DNA from: Acidimicrobiales bacterium | GTDB taxonomy: Bacteria > Actinomycetota > Acidimicrobiia > Acidimicrobiales > SZUA-35 | Assembly: GCA_041394265.1 (NCBI GenBank) | Contig: JAWKIO010000005.1 | Location: forward strand, 186,001-250,000 | Direction: 5' to 3' | Length of the DNA: 64,000 nucleotides | In this document: positions 18,767 to 26,898 of the stretch, piece after piece | Position numbering within the stretch: the stretch's first letter is position 1 | How the letters are laid out: each line of letters begins with the position of its first letter | Position numbers and translations under genes: made by a program | The notes under the pieces: generated by a model | Database searches by the model: none | Told to the model about the DNA's origin: nothing | The model's input: the letters and a program-made list of their open reading frames with translations, nothing else

Positions 18767-20017
18767 CTAGTTGGCGACGGCATGTTTGCCGATGGTCGGC
18801 ATGTCGGAACCGATGCCGGGCATGTCTCGGCCGGGGAGCAAGCTGTGCCAGTAGAAGGACTGGAACATGAGCTTGCCCATGTGGTTGAGGCGGGACTCCT
18901 TCAACAGCGGCAGTCCAAGGGGTCCGGGATAGTGCCCCGGCAGCGGTTCGGTCTCGTAGTTGAAGTCGATGAGCAGGGCCTTGGAGAACCCCGTTTCGAT
19001 GAAGCAGTTCGCGTGCCCGTCGAAGCGGGCCGGCAACTCCTCCCCATCGATGAAGGCCTCCATGTTCTCGAGGAGCACGTCACCCTCGAAGTGGGTGACC
19101 GAGCCGGCCTTCGACGTCGGGACGTCGGCGGCATCGCCGATCACGAAGATGTTGGGCTTCACCAGCGACTGCAGCGTCGCGTTGTCGGTCGGGATGAAGC
19201 CGAGTTCGTCGCCCAATCCTTCGGACTCCTCGACGTAGGGCGCACCGCCGTGGAGCGGGATGACGACGGCAAGGTCGTAGGGGACCTCACGGCCGTCGTA
19301 GCCGATGATGACCTTCCGGTCCTCGTCGACCTCACCGGTGTTGAACTCGGTCACCACCTCGATGCCCTTGTCGGCCAAGAGGTTGCCCAATGCCGACGCC
19401 GCCACCGGTTTGGTGAAGGCACCGTCGAGCGGCGTGACGTACGTGATCGTGATGTCGTCACGTACGCCTCGCTCGGTGAAGTACCAGTCGGCGAGGAACG
19501 CGAACTCGAGCGGCGCCACCGGGCACTTGATCGGCATGTCGAACACGTTGATCACGAGCCGGCCCGACGTGAAGGTCTCGAGCCGCTCGGCGAGTGCCGT
19601 TGCTCCCTCCATGTCGTAGAAGGTGAAGACGTCCTTCATCCACCCCGACCCGAGCAGTCCTTCGGTTTCGTCGGGCAGGAGCGAGGTGCCCGTGGCGACC
19701 AACAACAGGTCGTACGGCAACAACTCGCCATTGTCGAGCAGAACCGTCTGTTCTTCGATGTCGACGGTTTGGATCGTCGCCGCGTGGTACGTGATGTCGC
19801 GGTGGAGTTGGCGATCTCGTTTGCGGACGATCTCCTCGGGTTCGGCCAGGCCGAAGGGTACGAAGAGCAGTCCGGGTTGGTAGATGTGGTCGTTGTTCTG
19901 GTCGATGATGTCGATGTGGAGCTCGCTCGTCGAGTAGTGCCGACGCAGCTTGTTGGCGGCAAGAGTGCCGCCAGTGCCCGCCCCGAGTATCACCAGATTC
20001 GTTCGTCCTCCGGTCAT
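18767..20017 (-). CDS. sqr: Sulfide:quinone oxidoreductase-like FAD protein
   Basis: 416-residue flavoprotein. N-terminal FAD dinucleotide fold LVILGAGTGGTLAA (8-21), ATG motif LLVATG (105-110), second FAD motif FVIGDAADVPTSKAGSV (291-307). Cys165 in PIKCPVAPLEF and Cys338 in GHANCFIETG are the two cysteines expected to carry the active-site polysulfide; the third cysteine of A. ferrooxidans-type SQR (near residue 128) is absent. The C-terminus (about 375-410) with LNHMGK and FYWHSLLPGR resembles the amphipathic membrane-anchoring region. Probable role: oxidation of sulfide to polysulfide with electrons to quinone, handing sulfur to the co-transcribed DsrC and DsrE. A DevR-box-like site lies 64 bp upstream. 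Confidence 0.87.
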   Translation of the reverse strand: MTGGRTNLVILGAGTGGTLAANKLRRHYSTSELHIDIIDQNNDHIYQPGLLFVPFGLAEPEEIVRKRDRQLHRDITYHAATIQTVDIEEQTVLLDNGELLPYDLLLVATGTSLLPDETEGLLGSGWMKDVFTFYDMEGATALAERLETFTSGRLVINVFDMPIKCPVAPLEFAFLADWYFTERGVRDDITITYVTPLDGAFTKPVAASALGNLLADKGIEVVTEFNTGEVDEDRKVIIGYDGREVPYDLAVVIPLHGGAPYVEESEGLGDELGFIPTDNATLQSLVKPNIFVIGDAADVPTSKAGSVTHFEGDVLLENMEAFIDGEELPARFDGHANCFIETGFSKALLIDFNYETEPLPGHYPGPLGLPLLKESRLNHMGKLMFQSFYWHSLLPGRDMPGIGSDMPTIGKHAVAN

Positions 20018-20080
20018 GAGGCGAACCTCCTCGTTTGTTGTTCTGGTGTTGAACCTACGCTCGGCGGTGCTTCTCGGGAA

Positions 20081-20094
20081 CGGACGAAGGTCCC
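20081..20094. promoter_or_regulatory. Candidate DevR/DosR-type box upstream of sqr operon
   Basis: CGGACGAAGGTCCC matches GGGACC-NN-GGTCCC in 10 of 12 arm positions and lies 64 bp upstream of the sqr start. It uses the same half-site spacing as the three other candidates at 8709, 11123 and 25451. Pattern match only. Confidence 0.35.
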
Positions 20095-20155
20095 CTTCTC
20101 CCCCGCCTCACTCGCACGCATGGGTGGTGACGGGCGTGAGCCATGGAGCGCAGGC

Positions 20156-20263
20156 GTTCTGTGCGTCAAACTCCTCGCGATCCCCGTTCTGTGCGTCAGA
20201 GTTCCCGCAGCCGGGAAGTTTGACGCACAGAACGGGATTGGCGGTGGGTTTGACGCACAGTTC
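20156..20263. repeat. Long imperfect palindrome, two direct + two inverted 13-mers (family A, copy 1)
   Basis: Two direct units GTTCTGTGCGTCA (20156-20168, 20186-20198) are followed by two inverted units TGACGCACAGAAC (20221-20233) and a variant ending TTC (20251-20263). Unit spacing is 30 nt in both arms. Apart from small mismatches the whole left arm pairs with the right arm around a short loop near 20200-20218 (TTCCCG/CGGGAA), so the RNA or single strand could form one hairpin of more than 100 nt. The right arm (20221-20260) is identical over 40 nt to 34432-34471. It lies between sqr (upstream side) and the 3' end of the kinase gene. Confidence 0.85.
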
Positions 20264-20285
20264 GGGTGTGGCATCGGAGGGTGGG

Positions 20286-21776
20286 TCAGAGGCATCCGAG
20301 GCGGGCGATGGTGGCGTCGAGGACGTCGTCGGGATGTGGATGGGTGTCGACGGCGATGGCTTCAGACCATGGCGCGTGCCGGGTGCGGAGCTCGTCGATG
20401 AGCTCGGGCCGAGCATCGGAGGGATCGGTACCCTCGTCGAGTCGGGCGGCAACCCGCTGCTTCGCAGTGTTCGCATCGAGCACACACTCGATCTCGATGA
20501 CGTCCGCTCCCTTGGCTTCGGCGAGCGCTCGGGCGGCCGCCCGGTGTTCCTCTCGATTCCACGAGGCGTCGAGCACGACCGACTCGGCTCGGTCGAGCAG
20601 CGCGCCGGCCCGCTGCAGCAGCGTCTGATACGTGAGGTCGCTCATGCTCGGGGTGTAGATCCCCTCGTCGGCTTTGGCCACCTCGTGATCGAGGTGGGGC
20701 CGACCGGCCAGGTCCTTGCGGAGCTCGTCGGTGGTCAACAGCATCGAGCCGAAGGCGCCGGACAACCCGCGCGCCAGCGTCGACTTCCCGGTTCCCGGCG
20801 TGCCACCCACCAACGTGACGGTCAGTTGGGCTCGCTCGAGATGTGACACACACAGGTGGTGGTAGGCACGGACCGCAGCGGCCGCCGAGGCGTCGCCCTG
20901 GCGATAGCGGAGTCCCTCGACTTTCGCCCGCACGTGTGCCCGGTAGGCGACGTAGTGATGAGCGAGTGCCGCCGGATGGTGCTCGTTCGAGAACTCGCAG
21001 TACCACCGCAGGAAGGCGCTCGACAGCCGTGAGCCGGCGAGGCGGTCGAGGTCCATGACGAGGAAGGCCACGTCGAGCAGCACATCGGCGATTCGCAGCT
21101 TGGGATCGAAGGCCAGGCAGTCGAGGATCTGCGGACCCTCGTCGAGACAGAAGATGTCCGACGCCGTCAGGTCACCGTGACCATCACGGACGAGACCGTC
21201 CGCCATCCGCTGACGAAGCAGCGGCTCACGGTGATCGAGGAACTGACGCACCAGATGGCGAGCTCGTTCGACCTCCGCTCGCTGCAACACGTCGCCAACC
21301 AGTGGCTCGATGTCATCGAAGTTGTCGGTCCAGTTCTTGAGCAGACCGGTGCGGCCGGCGATCGCCTCGGCATCGAGCAGCGGCTCCTGCGCAGCATGGA
21401 ACGCCGCCACCGTGCGAGCGATCGAGCGCACGCATTCTCCCACCTCGGGGTGACCGAGCATCGCCGTGAGTCGGCGGTCTGCGGGGAGGCGACGCATCAC
21501 GATCATTCGATCGACGACCTGGCCGGCTTCGACCACGTCGGCGTGCCCGAGGTAGACCTCGGGCGCCAGCCGGCGATTGAGCTCGATCTCCTGTGTGACG
21601 GCAGCGATGCGCTTCTCGGTGGTGGAGAAGTCGAGGAAGCTGGTCGTGAGCGGCTTCAGCAACTTGTAGGCCCGATCGCCGACGAAGCAGACCGTCGAGA
21701 TGTGGGTCTCGACCACCTCGGGCGCAACGCGTTCGAGCCGTTGGCCGTCGGCTGAGGTCTCGTGGTGGGGTGTCAC
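20286..21776 (-). CDS. APH-like kinase domain fused to AAA/P-loop kinase (COG2187-COG0645 type)
   Basis: 496-residue fusion. N-terminal half (about 1-330): aminoglycoside-phosphotransferase-like fold with VYKLLKPL and the catalytic loop region RDGHGDLTASDIFC, then LDCLAFDPKLRIADVLLDVAFL. C-terminal half (about 335-490): P-loop GGTPGTGKSTLARGL, a Thr-Asp-Glu lid, and a gluconate-kinase/zeta-like Walker region VVLDASWNREEHR. Mycobacterium tuberculosis Rv2004c has this same two-domain layout, belongs to the DosR regulon and is next to the USP Rv2005c, as here. GTG at 21776 is preceded by AAGGAG. The substrate is unknown. It lies 52 bp behind the USP gene. Confidence 0.87.
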   Translation of the reverse strand: MTPHHETSADGQRLERVAPEVVETHISTVCFVGDRAYKLLKPLTTSFLDFSTTEKRIAAVTQEIELNRRLAPEVYLGHADVVEAGQVVDRMIVMRRLPADRRLTAMLGHPEVGECVRSIARTVAAFHAAQEPLLDAEAIAGRTGLLKNWTDNFDDIEPLVGDVLQRAEVERARHLVRQFLDHREPLLRQRMADGLVRDGHGDLTASDIFCLDEGPQILDCLAFDPKLRIADVLLDVAFLVMDLDRLAGSRLSSAFLRWYCEFSNEHHPAALAHHYVAYRAHVRAKVEGLRYRQGDASAAAAVRAYHHLCVSHLERAQLTVTLVGGTPGTGKSTLARGLSGAFGSMLLTTDELRKDLAGRPHLDHEVAKADEGIYTPSMSDLTYQTLLQRAGALLDRAESVVLDASWNREEHRAAARALAEAKGADVIEIECVLDANTAKQRVAARLDEGTDPSDARPELIDELRTRHAPWSEAIAVDTHPHPDDVLDATIARLGCL

Positions 21777-21828
21777 GGTCGACAGCTCCTTCGATGATCG
21801 GCGATGTCGTACGATCCGGTGGTGGCAC

Positions 21829-22311
21829 TCACCCGGGCTCGGGTCGCCTGTCCTTGCGTTCGCCGACGGGCACGATGAGGACGGGCACCGTGGACGCCCG
21901 AGCCAGCTTCTCGGCGACGCTGCCGAGCAACCAGCGCTGCACACCGCTGCGGCCGTGCGAAGCGACGACCAGCATCGACGCCTCGCTGTCGGCAACGACG
22001 TCGAGCAGACCATCCGCCGGCGAGTCACGGTGGGTCAGCACCGGAACGACCTCGACCTCGGCGGCATGCGCCGCACCGATGCGCCGAAGGACTTCGTGGC
22101 CGGCCTCGTCGAACGTTCGCTGCTCGGCTTCGGCCACCTGTTCGATGGCGGCGCGCTCGGGCACGTTCACGTTGACGGCGATGATGAGGGGGACGGCAGT
22201 GGATCGGGCGAGACGCCCGGCCTCGGCGACTGCCTCGGCCGACGCGTCGGACAGATCGACGCCGACCACGATCGCGCCGGCCATCACTGCCGGTGAGGTG
22301 ACGTGCTCCAT
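21829..22311 (-). CDS. Universal stress protein (single USP domain)
   Basis: 160-residue USP: GAIVVGVDLSDASAEAV at the start and LVVASHGRSGVQRWLLGSVAEKLAR with the G9xGS part of the ATP loop; the first glycine of the loop is replaced by Ala-Ser. The Arg/Pro-rich last ten residues are probably disordered. The ATG at 22311 or an internal ATG at 22284 (MAGAIVVG) could be the start; neither has a good ribosome site. The gene pairs with the downstream APH-AAA kinase fusion, an arrangement also known for Rv2005c/Rv2004c, and is divergent from the P450 gene. Confidence 0.85.
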   Translation of the reverse strand: MEHVTSPAVMAGAIVVGVDLSDASAEAVAEAGRLARSTAVPLIIAVNVNVPERAAIEQVAEAEQRTFDEAGHEVLRRIGAAHAAEVEVVPVLTHRDSPADGLLDVVADSEASMLVVASHGRSGVQRWLLGSVAEKLARASTVPVLIVPVGERKDRRPEPG

Positions 22312-22436
22312 GCCATCAGTGTCGGGGTTGTCCGCCGGCGGGGACAGGGTCGGACGTCACTGCGCAGCGGCCGCTGACTCTGCCGGTCACGACGAGCCGC
22401 TCGCCAGAGCGCCACGATCTTTGTCAAGATGCACCG

Positions 22437-23657
22437 ATGACCATCACGAGCTTCGCCACCGGCGAGATCGACGTCTTCTCCAGCGACGTCTACACCCGGG
22501 GCATTCCCCACGAACAACTGGCCTGGTGTCGAGCACAGCCGGGGATGGTCCTACAGGCAATCCCCGATCCCGACCTCGAAGACGAGGCGTTCATCGCCGC
22601 TCGCTACGACGATGTGATCGCCGTCGCCAAGGACAGCGAGCACTTCACCATCACGGATGGCCACAACGTTCGCCGTGTTCGTGGACGCAGCGACCAGCGG
22701 AACCTGCTGGTGCTCGATGATCCCGACCACCTGTATCTGCGAGCCAGGGCCAACAAGGGATTCACGCCGCGAACCGTGCGTCGCTACACCGAGCACTACC
22801 GAGACCTGGCCGATGCCATCCTCGACCGGGCCCTGGCCAAGGGCTCGTTCGATTTCGTCACCGATGTGTCATCGGAGCTCCCACTTGCTGCTATCTGCGA
22901 ACTGCTCGGCGCACCGTCGAGCGACCACGCCAAGATCTTCGAGTGGTCCAATGCGATCATCGGCACCGAGGACGCCGAGTACTCGAGCGGCCTCGAAGGC
23001 CGTGTCGCCGCCGCGACCGAGATGGCCGTGTACGTCGAAGGTCTCGCTCGCGACCGGGCGGTCGAGCCGCGAGACGACCTTCTCACCACACTGACCCAGT
23101 CGACCGCGGCGGGCGAGATGACGCCCGAGGAGTTCTTCACCTTCGTCCTCCTGCTCTTCGTCGCCGGCAACGAAACGACGAGGAACAACATCTCGCACGG
23201 TGTCATCGCGCTCGCCGAACGTCCGGAGGTCTGGCAGCAACTTGCCGCCGCGCCGTTCGACGATCCGCTGTGGGACACGGCGGTCGACGAGATCACACGG
23301 TGGGCGACTCCGGTCGTCTACATGAGTCGCACCTGCACGAAGCCGGTCGATGTCAACGGCCAGCACGTCGAACCCGGACAGGTCGTAGCGATGTTCTACC
23401 CGTCGGCGAATCGCGATCGAGCGGTCTTCGGTCCCACCGCCGACGAGTTCGACATCACCCGCTCACCGAACCCGCATCTCAGCTTCGGCTTCTCGACGCA
23501 CTTCTACCTCGGTGCCCACCTCGCCCGTCTCGAAACCAAGATGATGCTGCAGCAACTCATCACGAGGGTCGACGGACTCGAGATCACCGCTCCCCCGTCA
23601 CACCTGCGGTCGAGCTTCATCCACGGCATCAAACACCTCTCGGTCACGGCGCGCTGA
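22437..23657 (+). CDS. Cytochrome P450 homologue with Tyr at the heme-ligand position
   Basis: 406-residue bacterial class I P450 fold. The I-helix motif is intact (AGNETT, 243-248), as are ExxR (Glu285-Arg288 in DEITRW), the perf-like region SANRDRAVFGPTADEFDITRSPNPHLSFGF and the following GAHLARLE helix. The heme loop reads FGFSTHFYLG: Tyr357, codon TAC at 23505-23507, replaces the invariant Cys that supplies the thiolate ligand in FGxGxHxCxG, and the usual Gly-Pro/Thr before His is Ser-Thr. The rest of the protein is undamaged and codon use is normal. It could be a heme-tyrosinate enzyme, a non-monooxygenase or a recently inactivated gene. The 3' end overlaps the convergent MFS gene by 14 bp. 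Sequence resemblance is to steroid/fatty-acid type actinobacterial CYPs. Confidence 0.9.
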   Translation: MTITSFATGEIDVFSSDVYTRGIPHEQLAWCRAQPGMVLQAIPDPDLEDEAFIAARYDDVIAVAKDSEHFTITDGHNVRRVRGRSDQRNLLVLDDPDHLYLRARANKGFTPRTVRRYTEHYRDLADAILDRALAKGSFDFVTDVSSELPLAAICELLGAPSSDHAKIFEWSNAIIGTEDAEYSSGLEGRVAAATEMAVYVEGLARDRAVEPRDDLLTTLTQSTAAGEMTPEEFFTFVLLLFVAGNETTRNNISHGVIALAERPEVWQQLAAAPFDDPLWDTAVDEITRWATPVVYMSRTCTKPVDVNGQHVEPGQVVAMFYPSANRDRAVFGPTADEFDITRSPNPHLSFGFSTHFYLGAHLARLETKMMLQQLITRVDGLEITAPPSHLRSSFIHGIKHLSVTAR

Positions 23658-24834
23658 ACGAGTTGCTTCGCGACGGCACCTGGGTCAGTCGCCACACCGC
23701 AGCGACGGCGAGCACGGCCACGAGCCCGGCGAGCCCGATGCGGCCCGGGGCGCGTGCCACCACCGCAGCGAACGCGCCGACGACCCATCCCAGCTCGAGC
23801 CGAGTCTCGAGCCCGGCGAAGGCCCGACCGCGACGAGCGTGCGGGGCGTCGGTCTGCACGATGCCATCGAACGCTCGCCGCCCGACGCTGCCGGCCAGAC
23901 CGAGCGCCAGCCCGAGCAGCGCTGCGGTCGCACTGACGAACCACACGGCCGCGAGGGTGGCGACAGCGCCGAGTCCGAGGATCGCGCCGGTCAGCATCTC
24001 CTGCTCGTGGTGGCGCCGCCGCAACCGAGGAGCCGTGAACGTTCCGAGGAACCCGCCCAGGCCGATGGCCGCGCCGACGAGTCCCATCACCCAGGTCGGC
24101 TTGCCGGTCGACTTCAATACGAACCCGACGTGGAACACGATGAAGCCGGTCGCAAGTCGGACGACGGTCATCGCACCGGCGGCCGCCATGACACCGGCTC
24201 GATGCATCTCGAGCGTCTCCTCTTCGACCGGAACAGCCTCGACGCGCTCCGGCGACGGCATGCGGAGAGCGGCGAACGCACCGAGCGCGAAGGCGAGCGC
24301 AGCGCCGCGAACGGCCATCGACGCACCACCGACGCGCAACACCACGACGCCGAACGCACCGCCGAGCATGCCGGCCAACGTGCCGATCCGTGCCACCTGT
24401 GCGTTGAACGTCATGAGCTCACCGTCGGGCCCGAGCAGCGAGGGCACGATCGAGTTGCGGCCAACGGCGTAGACCTTCGCCCCGACGAGAAGAGCGAAGG
24501 CCTCGGGATAGAACAGCAGTGTCTTGAGCTGGGTGGAGAGGAGGAGCGCGACCAGGCCACGCAGAGCCAGCGACGTGGCGAGGACCATGCGATGGCCGCC
24601 ACGGACCCGATCGATCATCGGACCGATCAGCGGTCCGAGCACGGCGAAGGGAGCCATGGTGACGGCGAGGTAGAGGAGAATGCGGGGCCGGGCGGCGTCG
24701 ATCGAGACGTTGAAGAACAGCGAGCCGACCAGCGACAGGGCGAACAGTGACTCGCCGAAGCTGTGGAAGGCCTGCATCGGGAACAGCGCAGCGGCGGGAG
24801 AGCGCGGATGGAGCCCGCGACGAAGGCGACTCAC
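23644..24834 (-). CDS. MFS-type transporter
   Basis: 396-residue membrane protein with about 11-12 hydrophobic helices, a Lys/Arg-poor periplasmic pattern and an MFS-like loop GPMIDRVRGGHRMV between helices 2 and 3. A second half begins near RAGVMAAAGAMTVVRLATGF. The substrate cannot be read from sequence. GTG at 24834 overlaps the stop of the lipoprotein gene (GTGA at 24831-24834), so the two are translationally coupled. The C-terminus overlaps the P450 gene tail on the other strand. Confidence 0.8.
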   Translation of the reverse strand: MSRLRRGLHPRSPAAALFPMQAFHSFGESLFALSLVGSLFFNVSIDAARPRILLYLAVTMAPFAVLGPLIGPMIDRVRGGHRMVLATSLALRGLVALLLSTQLKTLLFYPEAFALLVGAKVYAVGRNSIVPSLLGPDGELMTFNAQVARIGTLAGMLGGAFGVVVLRVGGASMAVRGAALAFALGAFAALRMPSPERVEAVPVEEETLEMHRAGVMAAAGAMTVVRLATGFIVFHVGFVLKSTGKPTWVMGLVGAAIGLGGFLGTFTAPRLRRRHHEQEMLTGAILGLGAVATLAAVWFVSATAALLGLALGLAGSVGRRAFDGIVQTDAPHARRGRAFAGLETRLELGWVVGAFAAVVARAPGRIGLAGLVAVLAVAAVWRLTQVPSRSNSFSAP

Positions 24835-25388
24835 AGCGGCTCGACGACCAGCTCGGTCGCCACGGCGACGGGCTCGTCGGTCAGCCGCATGACCGGTTGG
24901 TCCGATCCGGCCGGCCGATGGTCCTCGAAGTGGAACTCGAAGGCGGCGGCATCGTCGGCAGCGATGTAGTACTCGGCGTGCAGCACATAGCCTTCGCCGT
25001 CCGGCTCGATCGGGCCGAGGGCGACCAGAAGCGTGCCCTCACGCGCCGGCAACCCGGCGACGTCGAGTTCGATCGCCTCGGCGAGTTCGTCGACGAAGCG
25101 GATCCGGTAGACCTCGGCGAAGTCCTCGACCACCGCCACCTGGGTCTCGAGGTCGATCCCGTCCTCGACCAACACCTCGACAAAGACCACGGGATCGGCC
25201 CATCCCTCGACCAGTTCGACGCCGGAGGTCGCGATGAGCTCCTCCAGCGCCACCTCGTACATGCCGGCATCGCGTGCGATGTCGGGTGGGGTCGCATCCT
25301 CACCGCAACCCGACGCGGCAGTGACGAGCAGGAGTCCGGGCAACAGGGTGCGGAGCAGTCGAAGGGCCGACGATGCGGTCGAGGTCAC
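24831..25388 (-). CDS. Putative lipoprotein of unknown function
   Basis: 185-residue protein with a signal peptide (Arg-rich start, hydrophobic LLRTLLPGLLLVTA) and lipobox TAASGC, so Cys28 is the likely lipidated residue and the protein is anchored outside the membrane. The mature part is acidic and predicted mixed alpha/beta without a family I recognise. GTG at 25388 has GAGGAG upstream. It is coupled to the following MFS transporter, so it may be an accessory or sensory partner of that transporter; this is inference. It is divergent from the CBS protein gene. Confidence 0.7.
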   Translation of the reverse strand: MTSTASSALRLLRTLLPGLLLVTAASGCGEDATPPDIARDAGMYEVALEELIATSGVELVEGWADPVVFVEVLVEDGIDLETQVAVVEDFAEVYRIRFVDELAEAIELDVAGLPAREGTLLVALGPIEPDGEGYVLHAEYYIAADDAAAFEFHFEDHRPAGSDQPVMRLTDEPVAVATELVVEPL

Positions 25389-25450
25389 GAGTGAGCTCCT
25401 CGGGCGTGGACGACGAATAGGTGAAGGCTAGGCCCGGGCTCGGACCGATG

Positions 25451-25466
25451 AGGGACCGAGGTCCCT
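25451..25466. promoter_or_regulatory. Candidate DevR/DosR-type box upstream of CBS gene (best match)
   Basis: AGGGACCGAGGTCCCT is a perfect 7-bp-arm palindrome around 2 nt and matches GGGACC-NN-GGTCCC in all 12 arm positions. It lies 27 bp upstream of the CBS gene start and 63 bp upstream of the divergent lipoprotein gene. Confidence 0.5.
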
Positions 25467-25492
25467 GGCCTGCCCACGAGCCCAGCCGTTGA

Positions 25493-25954
25493 ATGGAGTC
25501 GTTCGCTGCGACCGTTGATGTCGCGCTCATGAAGGAGACGATCGTGGTCGGATTCTCGTACTTCCTCCCCGAGGGCCTCACGGATCCCGTGCGCTCGCTC
25601 GCGGCCTTCGCCGTCCACGAAGGATCGCCGTCGGACTCGTTCGCTCTCGTCGCCGAGCGGCTCACCAGTTTGGGCTGCAGCGCGCTCCCGGTCCGTATGC
25701 CCGATGGCCGACTCGGCATCGTGACCGAACGTGACATCGTCCAAGCCGTTGCGCTCGACACGACCGACCTGACAGCGGCAGCCCTCGCCTCGATGCCGGT
25801 CATCGAGATCGACGCCGACCGATCGGTCGACGACGCCGCCGAGCTGATGATGGTGTCGGGCGTCCGACACCTGGTCGTGCGAGACGACGAGCGGCTCGGG
25901 ATCGTTTCGATGCGCGATGTCGTCGAGGCGCTGCTCAGTGCCAGCCGAACCTGA
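25493..25954 (+). CDS. CBS-domain protein (CBS pair)
   Basis: 153-residue protein. After about 45 residues without recognised fold come two CBS domains: about 46-90 (FALVAERLTSLGCSALPVRMPDGRLGIVTERDIVQAV) and about 97-150 (MPVIEIDADRSVDDAAELMMVSGVRHLVVRD..RLGIVSMRDVVEAL). Both have the GIV(T/S)xRD signature for adenine-nucleotide binding. ATG 25493 or an internal ATG at 25529 could be used; no good Shine-Dalgarno decides. The best DevR-box-like palindrome of the window sits directly upstream. It is convergent with the acyltransferase gene. Confidence 0.85.
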   Translation: MESFAATVDVALMKETIVVGFSYFLPEGLTDPVRSLAAFAVHEGSPSDSFALVAERLTSLGCSALPVRMPDGRLGIVTERDIVQAVALDTTDLTAAALASMPVIEIDADRSVDDAAELMMVSGVRHLVVRDDERLGIVSMRDVVEALLSASRT

Positions 25955-25996
25955 GACCCAGCCGTCCGTGGCGAGCGTTCGCCTGCGCCCTCCCGC

Positions 25997-26791
25997 TCAA
26001 CCGAACGCCGGGTGCAGCATCGAATCGGGCAGCGGAGCGGCGGGATCCGTGGTGGGGATCGGAGCGAACTCGTCTCGGTAGTACTGCCCCGACAGCGCAG
26101 CGATCGAACGCATGACGGCGCCGGTGATCTCGGTCTTCGTGTCGGCATTCTTCGGCCGATCGACCCAGGGGCCCATGTCGATCGGCGACCCGAAGCGCAG
26201 CTCCACTCTTCCCCGGAATCGAGGAAGTCTCGAGTCGGGCGACTGCACAGCGTCGGAACCGATGATCCCGACCGGCACGATCGGAGCTCCGGTCTTCAAT
26301 GCCAGGTGTGCAACGCCGGATCGACCCCGGTACAGGTCGCCGGTTCGGCTTCGGGTGCCCTCGGGAAAGATGCCGACCACGCCGTCGGTGGTCAGGACTC
26401 GCTCGGCCCGGCGCAGGCTCTCGACGAGCCCGCGCCCGGACCGATCGACGGGGATCATCCCGGCCGAGGGGAACAGCCGGCGGGTCGCCCATCCCTGGAG
26501 GTACTCCGCCTTGCCGAGCATCGTCACCTGGCGATCGAGCCCGAACATCAGCAGCGGCGAGTCGAGGAACGACAGATGGTTGGCTGCGAGGATCACCGGG
26601 CCATCGTCTGGCACGTTGCCGACGTCGACCAACGTGGTATCGAGCCACCAGTGCCGGATCGGGGCCGTGGCTCGACGGACGGCCCAGTAGTGCGATCCGA
26701 CCCGATCGAAGACCTGGTTCGACCGGTTCCGTCCCGCTTCGTGCTGATCTCGGTTCTCGTCGGCTGCCGTGCACTTGACCAGGACGTCCAT
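25997..26791 (-). CDS. 1-acyl-sn-glycerol-3-phosphate acyltransferase (PlsC family)
   Basis: 264-residue acyltransferase. Motif I NHLSFLDSP (NHx4D, catalytic His), motif II around GMIPVDRSGRG, motif III FPEGTRSRTGDLYRGRSG and motif IV APIVPVGIIGSD are all present, so it probably acylates lysophosphatidate or a related acceptor at the membrane face. The ATG at 26791 is chosen because conserved sequence begins shortly after; the long upstream open frame has no family similarity. It lies 108 bp behind the hydrolase-ACT gene on the same strand and may end the PHA operon, linking storage polymer and lipid metabolism. Confidence 0.88.
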   Translation of the reverse strand: MDVLVKCTAADENRDQHEAGRNRSNQVFDRVGSHYWAVRRATAPIRHWWLDTTLVDVGNVPDDGPVILAANHLSFLDSPLLMFGLDRQVTMLGKAEYLQGWATRRLFPSAGMIPVDRSGRGLVESLRRAERVLTTDGVVGIFPEGTRSRTGDLYRGRSGVAHLALKTGAPIVPVGIIGSDAVQSPDSRLPRFRGRVELRFGSPIDMGPWVDRPKNADTKTEITGAVMRSIAALSGQYYRDEFAPIPTTDPAAPLPDSMLHPAFG

Positions 26792-26898
26792 CTTGTTCTC
26801 CCGATGTCGAACCGATGTGATGCCGCCAAGGTAGATGCCGAACGTTTCGGTGAGATGTCGCGCCGATGAAGGCTGACGCTCGCCCGGCTGAACCTCGT

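Noticed and set aside
20156..20263. Possible CRISPR array
   Set aside because: Only four units, two of them inverted, with no uniform spacers and no cas genes nearby.
18389..20401. A 670-codon open frame on the plus strand opposite the DsrE-DsrC-SQR genes
   Set aside because: It is antisense to three clearly recognisable genes, has Arg/Gly/Val-rich composition and no domain. Long antisense open frames are expected at this GC content.
22350..22370. GGGGACAGGGTCGG as a DevR-type box upstream of the P450/USP
   Set aside because: Half-sites are 3 nt apart instead of 4, and the right arm does not match.
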